Assembly (NCBI GenBank): GCA_023416655.1
Contig: JAEZHK010000061.1
Location: 1-54,973 of the forward strand
Direction of reading: 5' to 3'
Source of the DNA: Bacillota bacterium
GTDB lineage: Bacteria; Bacillota; Clostridia; Christensenellales; Aristaeellaceae
Length of the DNA stretch: 54,973 nucleotides
In this document: piece by piece, positions 39,844 to 48,092 of the stretch
Numbering within the stretch: the first letter of the stretch is position 1
Layout of the letters: each line of letters starts with the position of its first letter
The notes under the pieces: model-generated
Seen by the model: the letters and a program-made list of their open reading frames with translations, nothing else
What the model was told of the DNA's origin: nothing
The model's database searches: none
Made by a program: the position numbers and the translations under genes

Positions 39844-39873
39844 GCGTTGAAAAACCCGAGGGTTTTTCAACGC
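39844..39873. terminator. 14-bp perfect hairpin after 39836; P3 of copy C
   Basis: GCGTTGAAAAACCC (39844-39857) and its exact complement (39860-39873) with a GA centre. It closes the gene ending at 39836 and, read on the minus strand, is the third hairpin of the folded element copy C. Confidence 0.75.
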
Positions 39874-39889
39874 GGAAGAGGAGAACTGC

Positions 39890-39928
39890 GTGAGCCATGA
39901 AATCCTGCAGGATTTCCGGGCGGCTCAC
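39890..39928 (-). repeat. Folded intergenic element, copy C core
   Basis: Read on the minus strand: outer GTGAGCC (39928-39922), unpaired GCCCG, inner GAAATCC, loop TGCA, inner return GGATTTC, unpaired AT, outer return GGCTCAC (39896-39890). Same plan as copies A and B with different, fully paired stems. The linker after it (39889-39874) contains GTTCTCCTC, identical to copy A. Confidence 0.8.
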
Positions 39929-39942
39929 TGACTGTTGGTATA

Positions 39943-40008
39943 ATTTCCTCCACCAGTGTTCGCACTGGTTCCGGAAATACATTCCCGTCGCTCTGGTCGC
40001 CGGGAATG
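39943..40008 (-). repeat. Upstream hairpins of element copy C
   Basis: On the minus strand CATTCCCG (40008-40001) pairs with CGGGAATG (39987-39980), matching the P0 hairpin of copy B, followed by ATTTCCGGAACCAGT, which resembles ATTTCGGCCAGT in copy B. An added hairpin, ATTTCC/GGAAAT around CCAGTG-CGAA-CACTGG, lies at 39943-39978. Confidence 0.7.
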
Positions 40009-40040
40009 ATGGAAGCCTGGCATGGGTTTGTCAACAACAA

Positions 40041-40070
40041 AGCGGTCCGCGCGATATGGCGCGGACCGCT
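40041..40070. terminator. Strong hairpin terminator before DUF3788 gene end
   Basis: AGCGGTCCGCGC (40041-40052) pairs with GCGCGGACCGCT (40059-40070); the minus strand continues TTTGTTG, the plus strand TTTCTG. Confidence 0.8.
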
Positions 40071-40107
40071 TTCTGTTCCGATCGTAAGTTGCCGGGTCCC
40101 AAGCCGG

Positions 40108-40542
40108 TCAATCCTTTGTCAACTTGACGGCGATGATCTTTTTGACGTCTTCCAACACTTCAGGGATATCGACGCGCAGCATGAGCCACTTGCCCATCTT
40201 CATGTAGTCCCCGGCAGAATTGTAGAGCGCCGCCGTCGCGCTTGTCAGTTCCGGCAGGATCGACTGCATGGCCGCATCCTGCTTGTAACTGATCACGATC
40301 AGCACGCTGAACGCGCCGTCCTCGGGGTAGAAAGTGCCCAGCGCCTTCCCGCTCTTCTGGTACTTCACGTTCCAGCCGGGCTTGCCGCTGCAGACGCTGT
40401 AGGTCAGCTTGGGCTTGACGGCGTAGGCTTCGGCCAGATGGTCCGTCAGCTTCAGCCACAGCGGCTTCGACTCGCCCATGTAGTCGGCCAAGGCCTCCAT
40501 GGTCGGGATGATCTCCTTCGGGTACAGTTCATGCCACTGCAT
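40108..40542 (-). CDS. DUF3788 family protein
   Basis: 144 residues, cytoplasmic. Family-typical parts are YSVCSGKPGWNVKYQKSGKA and TFYPEDGAFSVLIVI. Members are widespread in Clostridia and Bacteroidetes without known function. The ATG at 40542 has GGAGGAG upstream. It follows the MerR gene by 34 bp and is probably cotranscribed with it. Confidence 0.86.
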   Translation of the reverse strand: MQWHELYPKEIIPTMEALADYMGESKPLWLKLTDHLAEAYAVKPKLTYSVCSGKPGWNVKYQKSGKALGTFYPEDGAFSVLIVISYKQDAAMQSILPELTSATAALYNSAGDYMKMGKWLMLRVDIPEVLEDVKKIIAVKLTKD

Positions 40543-40576
40543 TCCTGCTTCTCCTCCGCACGTTCTTTTACTGATT

Positions 40577-41563
40577 TTAACAGATCGGCAGGAGCAAGTC
40601 AAGCTGCATCCGGGAGATGTCGAAGGCCAGGTCCTGCACGTTGTGGAAGTAGTTGAGGTGCTCCTCGAGGCACCGGTCCATCACCGGGTCGGCCGGCTCG
40701 CAGCGGGGCGAAGCAAAGTCCACGGCGTAATCCGGGCTCTTCAGCACCCATTCATGGAGCAGCGCCCAGTGGTCAAACGCGCCGAACGCGATGGCATGCG
40801 CGGCGTACAATCCGCCCAGAAAGCGCTTTTTCACGAGCGGCGCGGGCACGTCGAATCCGTCCGGAATGGTCACCCACATCTCGTACCCGTGCGACGACGG
40901 GTCCGAGGGGTCGAAGGCCGGGTTGTTGAACCCGAAGTGACGGATGTCCGGCTTGACCTCAAGAAGCCCGCTCCCCAGCACAAACGCGTTCACAGCCTCT
41001 TGGGCGCGCGCCTCCGGCTCCTCGCCCTGACAGTGACAGGCCGCGACCCAGGACGGCGGCAGGTAGACAATGCGCACATCCGACAGTGCTGAAAGCTTCC
41101 GGTCGGCCCTTGACAATGCTTCCATGGTTTTCTCCCCCTTTACCAACTGTTCCGGGGGGGACAGCGCGGCGATCAGCCCCGCGACCGAAGCATCCTCCAG
41201 CAGCGCCGGATGGAGCTTCACGCCCGGCTCCCGTCCGAGCCGCTCCATCAGCGCGACCAGCACCGAGCGGATCAACTGCAGCGCGTCGATCTCCGCGCCC
41301 AACTCCTCCACGCTCTGCCGGAACACGTCGACGGCCGTGGCCGCGTCCTGATGCCTCAAGACGCGCTCGATCTGCCGGACCGGAATCCTGAGCTTTCGCA
41401 GCACCAGAATCTGCCCGAGGCGGCGGAGCGCCTCCTCGTCGTATACACGGTAGGCATAGTCCGGCCTGCGTTGGCTGCGGATCAGCCCGGCCTGCTCGTA
41501 ATACCGGAGCATCCGGGTGGATACGCCCAGGTCCCTTGATACGGCGCTGATCGTCTTAAGCAT
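40577..41563 (-). CDS. MerR-family regulator with GyrI-like effector domain
   Basis: 328 residues. N-terminal MerR winged helix (ISAVSRDLGVSTRMLRYYEQAGLI), a dimerisation helix (about 75-130), and a C-terminal domain of about 170 residues resembling GyrI/BltR-type small-molecule binding folds (HFGFNNPAF, GYEMWVTIPDGFDV). Likely senses a small ligand and activates its own transcript. GGGGAGGGG precedes the ATG at 41563. The promoter upstream has the MerR-type 19-bp spacing with a dyad, so self-activation is likely and DUF3788 is a probable target. Confidence 0.9.
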   Translation of the reverse strand: MLKTISAVSRDLGVSTRMLRYYEQAGLIRSQRRPDYAYRVYDEEALRRLGQILVLRKLRIPVRQIERVLRHQDAATAVDVFRQSVEELGAEIDALQLIRSVLVALMERLGREPGVKLHPALLEDASVAGLIAALSPPEQLVKGEKTMEALSRADRKLSALSDVRIVYLPPSWVAACHCQGEEPEARAQEAVNAFVLGSGLLEVKPDIRHFGFNNPAFDPSDPSSHGYEMWVTIPDGFDVPAPLVKKRFLGGLYAAHAIAFGAFDHWALLHEWVLKSPDYAVDFASPRCEPADPVMDRCLEEHLNYFHNVQDLAFDISRMQLDLLLPIC

Positions 41564-41583
41564 GCCCCTCCCCCTTCGCGGCC

Positions 41584-41614
41584 AGTGTACAGTGCGACAC
41601 GGTGTCAAAGTCAA
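41584..41614 (-). promoter_or_regulatory. MerR-type promoter with 19-bp spacer
   Basis: Minus strand TTGACT (41614-41609), 19-bp spacer, TACACT (41589-41584). Inside the spacer lies the dyad GACAC-G-GTGTC (41596-41606). Over-long spacers with a central dyad are the hallmark of MerR-activated promoters. Confidence 0.8.
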
Positions 41615-41694
41615 GGGGTATTCCATAGGAAATTGATTTCCGCCCGCAGACTATCGATGATTCGGATGTGACGAACGTTCAAGCCGCCTTAAAC

Positions 41695-41725
41695 AACAGC
41701 CCGGCGGAAAACCCGCCGGGCTGTT
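41695..41725 (-). terminator. Terminator of the creatininase gene
   Basis: AACAGCCCGGCGG (41695-41707) pairs with CCGCCGGGCTGTT (41713-41725); the minus strand continues GTTTAAGG. Confidence 0.75.
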
Positions 41726-41756
41726 CGGCCTTGCCCCGGCAAGCAGCGCGAGACTG

Positions 41757-42521
41757 TTACAGTTTCTTGAGCGAAACGCTCGACGCGTAGTCCCAATCGC
41801 ACTCGTCCAGCGCCTTGAGCGTGCCCACCACCAGGTCCAGGAGCACCTTTTCCATCTTCGCGCCCTTTTCCTTTGTGCCCTTGGTGGGGTCGCCGGTGGC
41901 GGCGGTATCGGTCAGTTCGGCGAAATCCCATTTGACGTCCATGAAGGCGGGCAGGTGGTCCGGCACGACGCCGCGCGCATGGTCCATCTCGCACCATTCC
42001 TCAAACAGCTTGAGCGCGATGGAGGTCTCCCCCTCGCCCGCGTGGCCCAGCCCGTTCCAAACCTCGAAGGTGTCCGGCGGCAGCAGCTTGCCCGCGGCGA
42101 TCCACCAGTCGTTGAGCGACACGATGCGGGCCTCGGGGCACTCCATCTTGATCTCGCGGGCGGCCACCTCGATGGCGGCGATGTTGCCGTCGTGCCCGTT
42201 CATGATGAAGATCTTCCGGATACCGTTTTGCAATGTCGTCCGGAGGATGTCCTTGATGACGGCGATCATCGTGTCATACTTGAGGTAGAGGGTGAACGGG
42301 AACGCCGCGTAGTGCTCGCTGACGCCGACCGCGACCGGCGGCAGAACCAACAGCCCCGGCACCAGGTCCGCAACTTTCACGGAGAGCATGTGGCTGACGT
42401 GGGTGTCCGTCCCAAGCGGCAGGTGCTGGCCGTGGGCCTCGCAGGAGCCCAGCGCCAGGATGGCCTTGTCGTACTTCCCCTCTTGGAACTGGTGGGCGGT
42501 GATCTTCAAAGCCTCGTGCAT
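41757..42521 (-). CDS. Creatininase-family amidohydrolase
   Basis: 254 residues. Metal ligands are recognisable in LGSCEAHGQHLPLGTDTH, NGHDGN and GHAGEGETS. The family includes creatinine amidohydrolase, FAPy deformylase-type enzymes and MftE-like proteases, so the substrate is open. GGGAGG precedes the ATG. It lies downstream of the liv-type operon, and has its own promoter at 42585-42613. Confidence 0.9.
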   Translation of the reverse strand: MHEALKITAHQFQEGKYDKAILALGSCEAHGQHLPLGTDTHVSHMLSVKVADLVPGLLVLPPVAVGVSEHYAAFPFTLYLKYDTMIAVIKDILRTTLQNGIRKIFIMNGHDGNIAAIEVAAREIKMECPEARIVSLNDWWIAAGKLLPPDTFEVWNGLGHAGEGETSIALKLFEEWCEMDHARGVVPDHLPAFMDVKWDFAELTDTAATGDPTKGTKEKGAKMEKVLLDLVVGTLKALDECDWDYASSVSLKKL

Positions 42522-42584
42522 GGGTTTCCCTCCCGATTCGATGCGCCCTGACGGCGCATGTTTTATGATGCTGCCATTGTTTGT

Positions 42585-42613
42585 ATCGTAACGTTTTCGT
42601 TGGTAAAATGCAA
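42585..42613 (-). promoter_or_regulatory. Promoter of the creatininase gene
   Basis: TTGCAT (42613-42608), 17-bp spacer, TACGAT (42590-42585). The spacer holds the inverted repeat AACG-TTTT-CGTT, and the leader holds hairpin ATGCGCC/GGCGCAT (42541-42559). Confidence 0.65.
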
Positions 42614-42647
42614 GCGCCGAACAATTTCAAATGCCGCTGACATGTTA

Positions 42648-42675
42648 CCTCCACCGACCCGAAGGCCGGTGGAGG
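42648..42675. terminator. Hairpin downstream of the binding-protein gene
   Basis: CCTCCACCG (42648-42656) pairs with CGGTGGAGG (42667-42675), with inner CC-CGAA-GG. No T run on the minus strand; possible 3' end stabiliser of the liv operon. Confidence 0.5.
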
Positions 42676-42748
42676 CAATAATGAATCAGGTCGGTTTGTT
42701 GCCGGAAGCCTTTCAGGCCTCTTGCATGCACGGATTTTTCTCAGCCGT

Positions 42749-43897
42749 TTAAGAAGGCGTGACTTCCTTCACAAACTCGAACGCGCCGTCCTTGACGGTG
42801 TTGATGGTGACCGACTTCATCGGCACATGGCTGCCATCCTTGTAGGTGATGGTGCCGGTGACGCCCACGAGGCCGGAAGTTTCGCCGATGGCCTTGGCGA
42901 TGGCGGCGCCGTCGGTGGAGCCGGCGCGCTTCAGGGCGTCGGCCAAGAGGTACATCGTGTCATAGCCCAGCGCGGCGAAGGCGTTCTCCGGCGCGGTGCC
43001 GTACTTCGCGGTGTAGGCCTTGACGAAACCCTGAACCTTTTCGCTGGTGTTCTTCAGCGACGCGTGGGTCGCGACCAGAACGCCTTCGGCCTGCGCGCCC
43101 GCGACTTCCATCAGGAGCGGGGTGTCAAAGCCGTCGCCGGAGATGACGGGCTGCATTGCGCCCTTGTCGCGGAACTGCTTGACCACCACGCCCGCGTCGT
43201 CCGGCACGCCCGCGATGAAGATTGCCTGGGCTTCCTTGCCTTCGGCCAGGAAGCGGTCAATCTGCGCGGAGAAGTCCGGGTCCTTGTTCATGTAGACGTC
43301 TTCCAGCACGATGGTGCCGCCCAGCGCCGTGAACTTCTCCTTGAAGAAGGAGGCCAGCGTGGTGGTGAACTCCATCGAGTTGTCGATGAGGAGGTAGGCC
43401 TTGGTGAAGCCCAGGTCCTTGTACAGGTACTCGGCGCAGGCATAGGCCTGCACGTTGTCGCCAAAGGGCGCGAGGAACGCCAGATCGCCGACCAGATCCG
43501 GCAGCGACGGCAGCGTGGCGCCGGAGGTAACGAAGGGGATGCCCGCTTCCTGGGCGATCATGCCCGCGGCCATCGCGTAGTTGGAGTCGGAGAGGCCCGC
43601 GACCACGGAGACCTTGTCCACGTCGATCATCTTGGTGACGGCGTTGGCCACGGCGTCCTGCTCGGTCTTGCCGTCGATGGCGACGACTTCCACAAGGGTG
43701 CCGTTAATGCCGCCGGCCGCGTTGATCTCCTCGGCCGCCATCTGGAAGCCGTTGAGCGAAGGCTGATCCAGCGAGGCTTGTCCGCCGGTCAGGTTGTAGA
43801 TTGCGCCGATTTTGATCGAGTCGGCCATTGCGGTGCCGGTGAGCGCCAAGAGCATCGAGAGCGCGAGCAGCATGGACAGTAGCCTTTTCATCCTCAT
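42749..43897 (-). CDS. livJ: Branched-chain amino acid-type ABC binding protein
   Basis: 382 residues of the LivJ/LivK family (IKIGAIYNLTGGQASLDQPSLNG at the mature N-terminus is typical, and GGINGTLVEVVAID follows). Signal peptide MRMKRLLSMLLALSMLLALT ends near AMA-DS and has no cysteine, so no lipobox. The start at 43897 has a GGGGGG ribosome binding site seven bases upstream. It is the last gene of the liv-type operon, 69 bp after the BIG2/NlpC-like gene. Ligand may be a branched-chain amino acid, another amino acid or a small amide. Confidence 0.92.
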   Translation of the reverse strand: MRMKRLLSMLLALSMLLALTGTAMADSIKIGAIYNLTGGQASLDQPSLNGFQMAAEEINAAGGINGTLVEVVAIDGKTEQDAVANAVTKMIDVDKVSVVAGLSDSNYAMAAGMIAQEAGIPFVTSGATLPSLPDLVGDLAFLAPFGDNVQAYACAEYLYKDLGFTKAYLLIDNSMEFTTTLASFFKEKFTALGGTIVLEDVYMNKDPDFSAQIDRFLAEGKEAQAIFIAGVPDDAGVVVKQFRDKGAMQPVISGDGFDTPLLMEVAGAQAEGVLVATHASLKNTSEKVQGFVKAYTAKYGTAPENAFAALGYDTMYLLADALKRAGSTDGAAIAKAIGETSGLVGVTGTITYKDGSHVPMKSVTINTVKDGAFEFVKEVTPS

Positions 43898-43966
43898 TGG
43901 AAAACCCCCCATTCGATATTCCATAACGCGGCGCGCCGCGGTATGTTCCGGCTTCATGGGCATGCG

Positions 43967-45292
43967 TCAGGCGTAGGACTTTTTGCGGCGGGCGATGTAC
44001 CGCTTGTCGCCGCTGTAGTAGCGCAGGGTCTTGATGGAACAGGAGACGGTGTTGAGCGAATCCAGCCCCCCCTGCTGGATGATCATCACCCGGCTGCGGC
44101 AGCTGTCGGTGAAGTACAGGAACATGGCCACATGGCCGTCCCGCACAAACAGGTCGCCCGGCCGCAGGTCCTGATACCCGCTCAGGTTCGAGCGGGTGGC
44201 AATGGTCCTGTAGACCGAGGACTTAAAGATGTCGCCTGACCGCAAATAGGAATAACTCGTCCCCAGCCCCCAGATGCTCATGGAGACGAACGAGGAGCAG
44301 TCGTTTCCCGGGTAGGTCTTGTCCGCGAGTGTGGCGGTGTAGTAATCGCCCGTCAGCTTGAACGCGCCGAAGGACGGGTTCAGAATCTTCTTGTCGTTGA
44401 AGGTGCGGTTGATCTGCGTGTAGGGGATGCCGAAGTATACGGCGTTCGCCACGTACCGGGTGCTGCCTGACCAGTACTTGACGGACCGCTTGCTCACCCA
44501 CGGGAAGCTCGCCATCCTGAAGGCATTGTCGATGGTCTTTCGGCGCGACGTCTTCTCGGAACTCGACACGCTCAGCCTGTCGATCTCGTCCTTGGCAAAT
44601 TCCTTGATTTCCTCGATCTTCGCGAGGTTCTCCCGGATCACCGCCGAGTTCGGGTAGGTGATCTGCGAAGGCAAAGTCGAAACGGGTTCCACGTCCAGCA
44701 CCGTGACGCGCTGATGCGCGCTGAATCCCCCGGCTTCCGCCGTGATGATCGCGCTGCCGAGATCGTACCCTGTGACCACGCCCGCCGGGGACACGTCCGC
44801 TACCCCGGGTTTGTCACTGGACCAGGTCACCTGCTGGGAAGCGGTGGCGGGCAGCACCCGGGCGGTAAGCGTCATCGTCGTCCCCACGAGCAGCGCGCCG
44901 CCGTCGTTATCAATCACCACACTGGTGATGGTTTTCGTGTCCACGACCTTGATGTAGAGCTTTTTGTAGACGGACGGCTTTACCGTTGATGCGGCCCGGA
45001 TCCGGACACTGCCGGTCTTGACCGCCGTAACCAGGCCGTTCTGATCCACGGTGGCGATCTTCCGGTCACTGGAGGACCAGCGGATCGATTGTCTGGCGCC
45101 GGATGGGAGGACTTCGACGAAAAGCTGCGCCGTGTCGCCCTTCTCCATTTCGGTGAGGACGGGGCTGATCACGACCCTCTGGGGCGAAGGGGCCTTGGCC
45201 GTCAGCGGGGCCGCAAACCCGGCCGCGTCCAGCGCAAGCGCGAAGAGCAGCACAAACGCAAGACACAGGCGAAGGCGAAGCTTTGCGTTCAC
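43967..45292 (-). CDS. Secreted BIG2-repeat protein with NlpC/P60-like C-terminal domain
   Basis: 441 residues. Signal peptide (about 1-30), two bacterial Ig-like BIG2 domains (about 35-118 and 120-200; each with a TWSS or RWSSSD and a VTA/VTG turn), a helical linker, and a C-terminal domain (about 250-441) with GNDCSSFVS (Cys332) and DGHVAMFLYF (His387), the catalytic pair pattern of NlpC/P60 or amidase-like cysteine peptidases. Probably binds and cuts cell wall peptides. GTG at 45292 has AGGAGG eight bases upstream; the ORF start further up is only an in-frame TTG. It lies inside the liv-type operon. Confidence 0.88.
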   Translation of the reverse strand: MNAKLRLRLCLAFVLLFALALDAAGFAAPLTAKAPSPQRVVISPVLTEMEKGDTAQLFVEVLPSGARQSIRWSSSDRKIATVDQNGLVTAVKTGSVRIRAASTVKPSVYKKLYIKVVDTKTITSVVIDNDGGALLVGTTMTLTARVLPATASQQVTWSSDKPGVADVSPAGVVTGYDLGSAIITAEAGGFSAHQRVTVLDVEPVSTLPSQITYPNSAVIRENLAKIEEIKEFAKDEIDRLSVSSSEKTSRRKTIDNAFRMASFPWVSKRSVKYWSGSTRYVANAVYFGIPYTQINRTFNDKKILNPSFGAFKLTGDYYTATLADKTYPGNDCSSFVSMSIWGLGTSYSYLRSGDIFKSSVYRTIATRSNLSGYQDLRPGDLFVRDGHVAMFLYFTDSCRSRVMIIQQGGLDSLNTVSCSIKTLRYYSGDKRYIARRKKSYA

Positions 45293-45378
45293 TGAAAACG
45301 CCTCCTTTGTCAAACGTAGACCAATGTGCTCGGGCGTCTGGTCGGGCGCGCCGCTTACCCCGTCATCCAGCCGTGAAA

Positions 45379-46485
45379 CTAACCTGCCTTGGCCTTCTTT
45401 CGGGCGAACTTCCCCGCCACCGCGCGGCCCAGCGCGCGGTACTCCTTCGGATCGAACGCGCCGCGGTAGACCGCGCCGTCGAACCAGGAATCGACGATGA
45501 TGTCGCTGTAGCCCATGATGCCTTGACGCCGGAAGATGATGATCACGATCATCAGCGCCGACAGGATCAGCTGCGCCGCGCCGTAAACCTGGGGCAGCTG
45601 AATGCCGAAGATCTTGATGCCCGTCTCCAGGCCCGAGAGGTATTCCGGCACGAAGGTCATGATCAGGGAGCCCACCACCGAGCCGCTCAGCGAGTACATG
45701 CCGCCGATGATGGATGTCTCCACGATGGAGAAGGTCTGGTCATAGTAGAAGAAATTGGGCGAGATCACCTTCTGAAGGTGCGCCCACAGCCCGCCCGCCA
45801 CAGCCGCCATGAACGCGCTGACACAGAAAGCCATCAGCCTGTGCCGGGTCAGCCCTACGCCCAGCGATTCCGCGGCCACGATGTCGTCCCGGATGGCGAT
45901 CATGCTGCGCCCGTAGGCCGAGCGCAGGATGCGGTGCAGGATGAACATCATCACCGCCATCACCGCGTAGATGGTGAACGTGTCGCTAAGCCCCGCGATG
46001 CCGGTAAGCCCTTTCGCGCCGTTGGTGTAGTCGGGGTTATTGATCAGGAGCGACCGGATGATGACGATCAGCCCCAATGTCGCCACCGAAAGGTAGTGAC
46101 CCTTGAACCGAAGCACCGGAAAGCCGATGAGAAGCGCCACCAGCGCCGCGATCAGCCCGCCGATGAGGAGCGCCGGGACCAGCGGCATGGATACCTGCTG
46201 CAGCCAGTCGGGCAGGTTCTTCAAAAGGATCGCCTTCTTGGCCACGGGAATGGTGGCGAGCGCAGACGCATACGCGCCGATGGCCATGAAGCCCGCGTGG
46301 CCCATGGAGAAGATGCCGGTGAAGCCGCTGCAAAGGCTGAGGCTGGCCGCGAGGATGATGTTGATGCCCACCAGTTTGATCAGGCGAACGTAGTAGCCGG
46401 GCAAGGTTCGGTCGCACAGCGCGATCAGGAGGATGGGCAGCGCGATGAACGCCCAGAAGCGAAACGCCTTGTTGCGCGTGATCAT
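45379..46485 (-). CDS. livM: Branched-chain amino acid ABC permease LivM
   Basis: 368 residues, about ten membrane segments. Family motif LSLCSGFTGIFSMGHAGFMAIGAY near residue 50 (given in part) and the coupling region SMIAIRDDIVAAESLGV are present. Forms the pore with LivH. AAGGAGGAG precedes the ATG, one base after the livH stop. The C-terminal tail of about 35 basic residues extends past the last helix. Confidence 0.95.
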   Translation of the reverse strand: MITRNKAFRFWAFIALPILLIALCDRTLPGYYVRLIKLVGINIILAASLSLCSGFTGIFSMGHAGFMAIGAYASALATIPVAKKAILLKNLPDWLQQVSMPLVPALLIGGLIAALVALLIGFPVLRFKGHYLSVATLGLIVIIRSLLINNPDYTNGAKGLTGIAGLSDTFTIYAVMAVMMFILHRILRSAYGRSMIAIRDDIVAAESLGVGLTRHRLMAFCVSAFMAAVAGGLWAHLQKVISPNFFYYDQTFSIVETSIIGGMYSLSGSVVGSLIMTFVPEYLSGLETGIKIFGIQLPQVYGAAQLILSALMIVIIIFRRQGIMGYSDIIVDSWFDGAVYRGAFDPKEYRALGRAVAGKFARKKAKAG

Positions 46486-46486
46486 G

Positions 46487-47383
46487 CTAGCTCCTCCTTC
46501 CGCTGCGCGCGCCCATGAGGCCGTTGGGCCTCACCAGCAGCACCAGGATCAGGATCACGAAAACCAGCGCGTCCCTGTAAACCGCGATTTCCTTGGGCAG
46601 AAGGCCCGCGAAAAGCATTTCGGCCACGCCCATGATGAAGCCGCCCAAGACCGCGCCGGAGAGGCTGCCGATGCCGCCCAGCACCGCCGCGACGAAGGCT
46701 TTCACGCCCGGCACAAAGCCCATCAGCGGGTCGATGGTCTTGTACTCGCCGGCCAGCATGATGCCCGCTATCGCCGCAAGGCCCGAGCCCACCGCGAACG
46801 AGAAGGTGACCACTGTACCCACATTGATGCCCATGAGCCGCGCGGCCTTCTGATTGTCGGTGCAGGCGCGCATGGCCATGCCGATGCGGGTGCGCCGGAT
46901 GATCACATTGAGGCCGATGAGCAGCACAGCCGTCAGGATGAAGGTGATGATGTTCATCGTGGACAGCGTGATTCCGCCGAACCTGTGCAGCCGCACCAAG
47001 CCCTCCGGCAGGTTGAACGCCTGCCGCTGGGCGGAGAAGGCCATGGTCATCAGGTTCTGTATGAACATCGACACCGCGATGGAGGTCATCATGACCGTCT
47101 CTTCGCTGGCGCTGCGCAAGGGGCGGTAGGCGACGCGCTCCACCACCACGCCCAGGATCACGGAGGTCAGGATCGCGAGAGCGATGGCCACCGGCAGCGG
47201 CGCCATCATGACCGTCATCACCATGTAGGCGGCGTACACGCCCACGCACATGATGTCGCCGTGGGCGAAGTTGATCAGGCGCAGGATGCTGTATACAATG
47301 CAGTAACCCGTGGCGACGATGGCATAGACGCTGCCCAGCTTCAGGCCGTTGACCATCTGAACGAGCACATAGGTCAGATCCAC
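46487..47383 (-). CDS. livH: Branched-chain amino acid ABC permease LivH
   Basis: 298 residues, about eight membrane segments. Motifs NFAHGDIMCVGVYAAY and the coupling region AMRACTDNQKAARLMGI are typical. The GTG start at 47383 has GGGGAGG upstream. Four bases separate it from livF. Confidence 0.95.
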   Translation of the reverse strand: MDLTYVLVQMVNGLKLGSVYAIVATGYCIVYSILRLINFAHGDIMCVGVYAAYMVMTVMMAPLPVAIALAILTSVILGVVVERVAYRPLRSASEETVMMTSIAVSMFIQNLMTMAFSAQRQAFNLPEGLVRLHRFGGITLSTMNIITFILTAVLLIGLNVIIRRTRIGMAMRACTDNQKAARLMGINVGTVVTFSFAVGSGLAAIAGIMLAGEYKTIDPLMGFVPGVKAFVAAVLGGIGSLSGAVLGGFIMGVAEMLFAGLLPKEIAVYRDALVFVILILVLLVRPNGLMGARSGRRS

Positions 47384-47387
47384 GCCC

Positions 47388-48092
47388 TCACCTCCCCAAG
47401 TACGCCGTCTTGACGTGCGGATGGTCCTGCAAGTCGCAACTCAGGCCGGTCATGGCCACGACGCCGGTTTCGAGAACATATGCCCGGTCGGAGATCTCCA
47501 GCGCCTCGCAGGCGTTCTGCTCCACCAGCAGCATCGTGATGCCCTTGCGTTTAAGCCCGCCCAGCACGTCAAAGACCTGCTGGGTCAGTAGCGGCGAAAG
47601 CCCGAGTGACGGCTCGTCCAGCAGCAGCACCTTGGGGTTCGCCATCAGCCCGCGGCCGATGGCCAGCATCTGCTGCTCGCCACCCGAAAGCGTGCCCGCC
47701 AGCTGCTTGCGCCGCTGCGCGATGACCGGAAACAGCGAAAACGCGGCTTCCATGCGCTTATCAAGCTCCGCCTTGTCCCGGATGGCGTACGCGCCGAGAC
47801 GCAGGTTTTCCATGACCGTCATGCCCGAGAAGATCTGCCGCCCCTCCGGCACGTGGATCACGCCCAGATCGACGATCCGGTCGGCGGAAAGCCCCGCGAT
47901 GGAGCGGCCTTCCAGCAGAATGTCGCCGCCGGAGGGCGCAAGTAACCCCGAGATCGCCTGCAGGATCGTGCTCTTCCCCGCGCCGTTCGCGCCGATCAGC
48001 GCCACGATCTCGCCCCGCGAAACGCTCAGCGACGCGCCCCGGACCGCGCGGATGCTGCCGTAGGAAACGCTCAGTTCCTTCAGTTCAAGCAT
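47388..48092 (-). CDS. livF: Branched-chain amino acid ABC ATPase LivF
   Basis: 234 residues. Walker A GANGAGKST, signature LSGGEQQMLAIG, Walker B VLLLDEPSLGLSP are intact, and the GLAPLLTQQ-like LLTQQVFDVL follows as in LivF. Pairs with LivG. Overlaps the livG end by 8 bp. Confidence 0.95.
   Translation of the reverse strand: MLELKELSVSYGSIRAVRGASLSVSRGEIVALIGANGAGKSTILQAISGLLAPSGGDILLEGRSIAGLSADRIVDLGVIHVPEGRQIFSGMTVMENLRLGAYAIRDKAELDKRMEAAFSLFPVIAQRRKQLAGTLSGGEQQMLAIGRGLMANPKVLLLDEPSLGLSPLLTQQVFDVLGGLKRKGITMLLVEQNACEALEISDRAYVLETGVVAMTGLSCDLQDHPHVKTAYLGR

Noticed and set aside
39844..40070. Series of hairpins as nothing more than terminators of two converging genes
   Set aside because: The outermost two (39844-39873 and 40041-40070) may terminate, but the middle hairpins lack T runs and match the folded element at 35626-35760 in order and unpaired bases.
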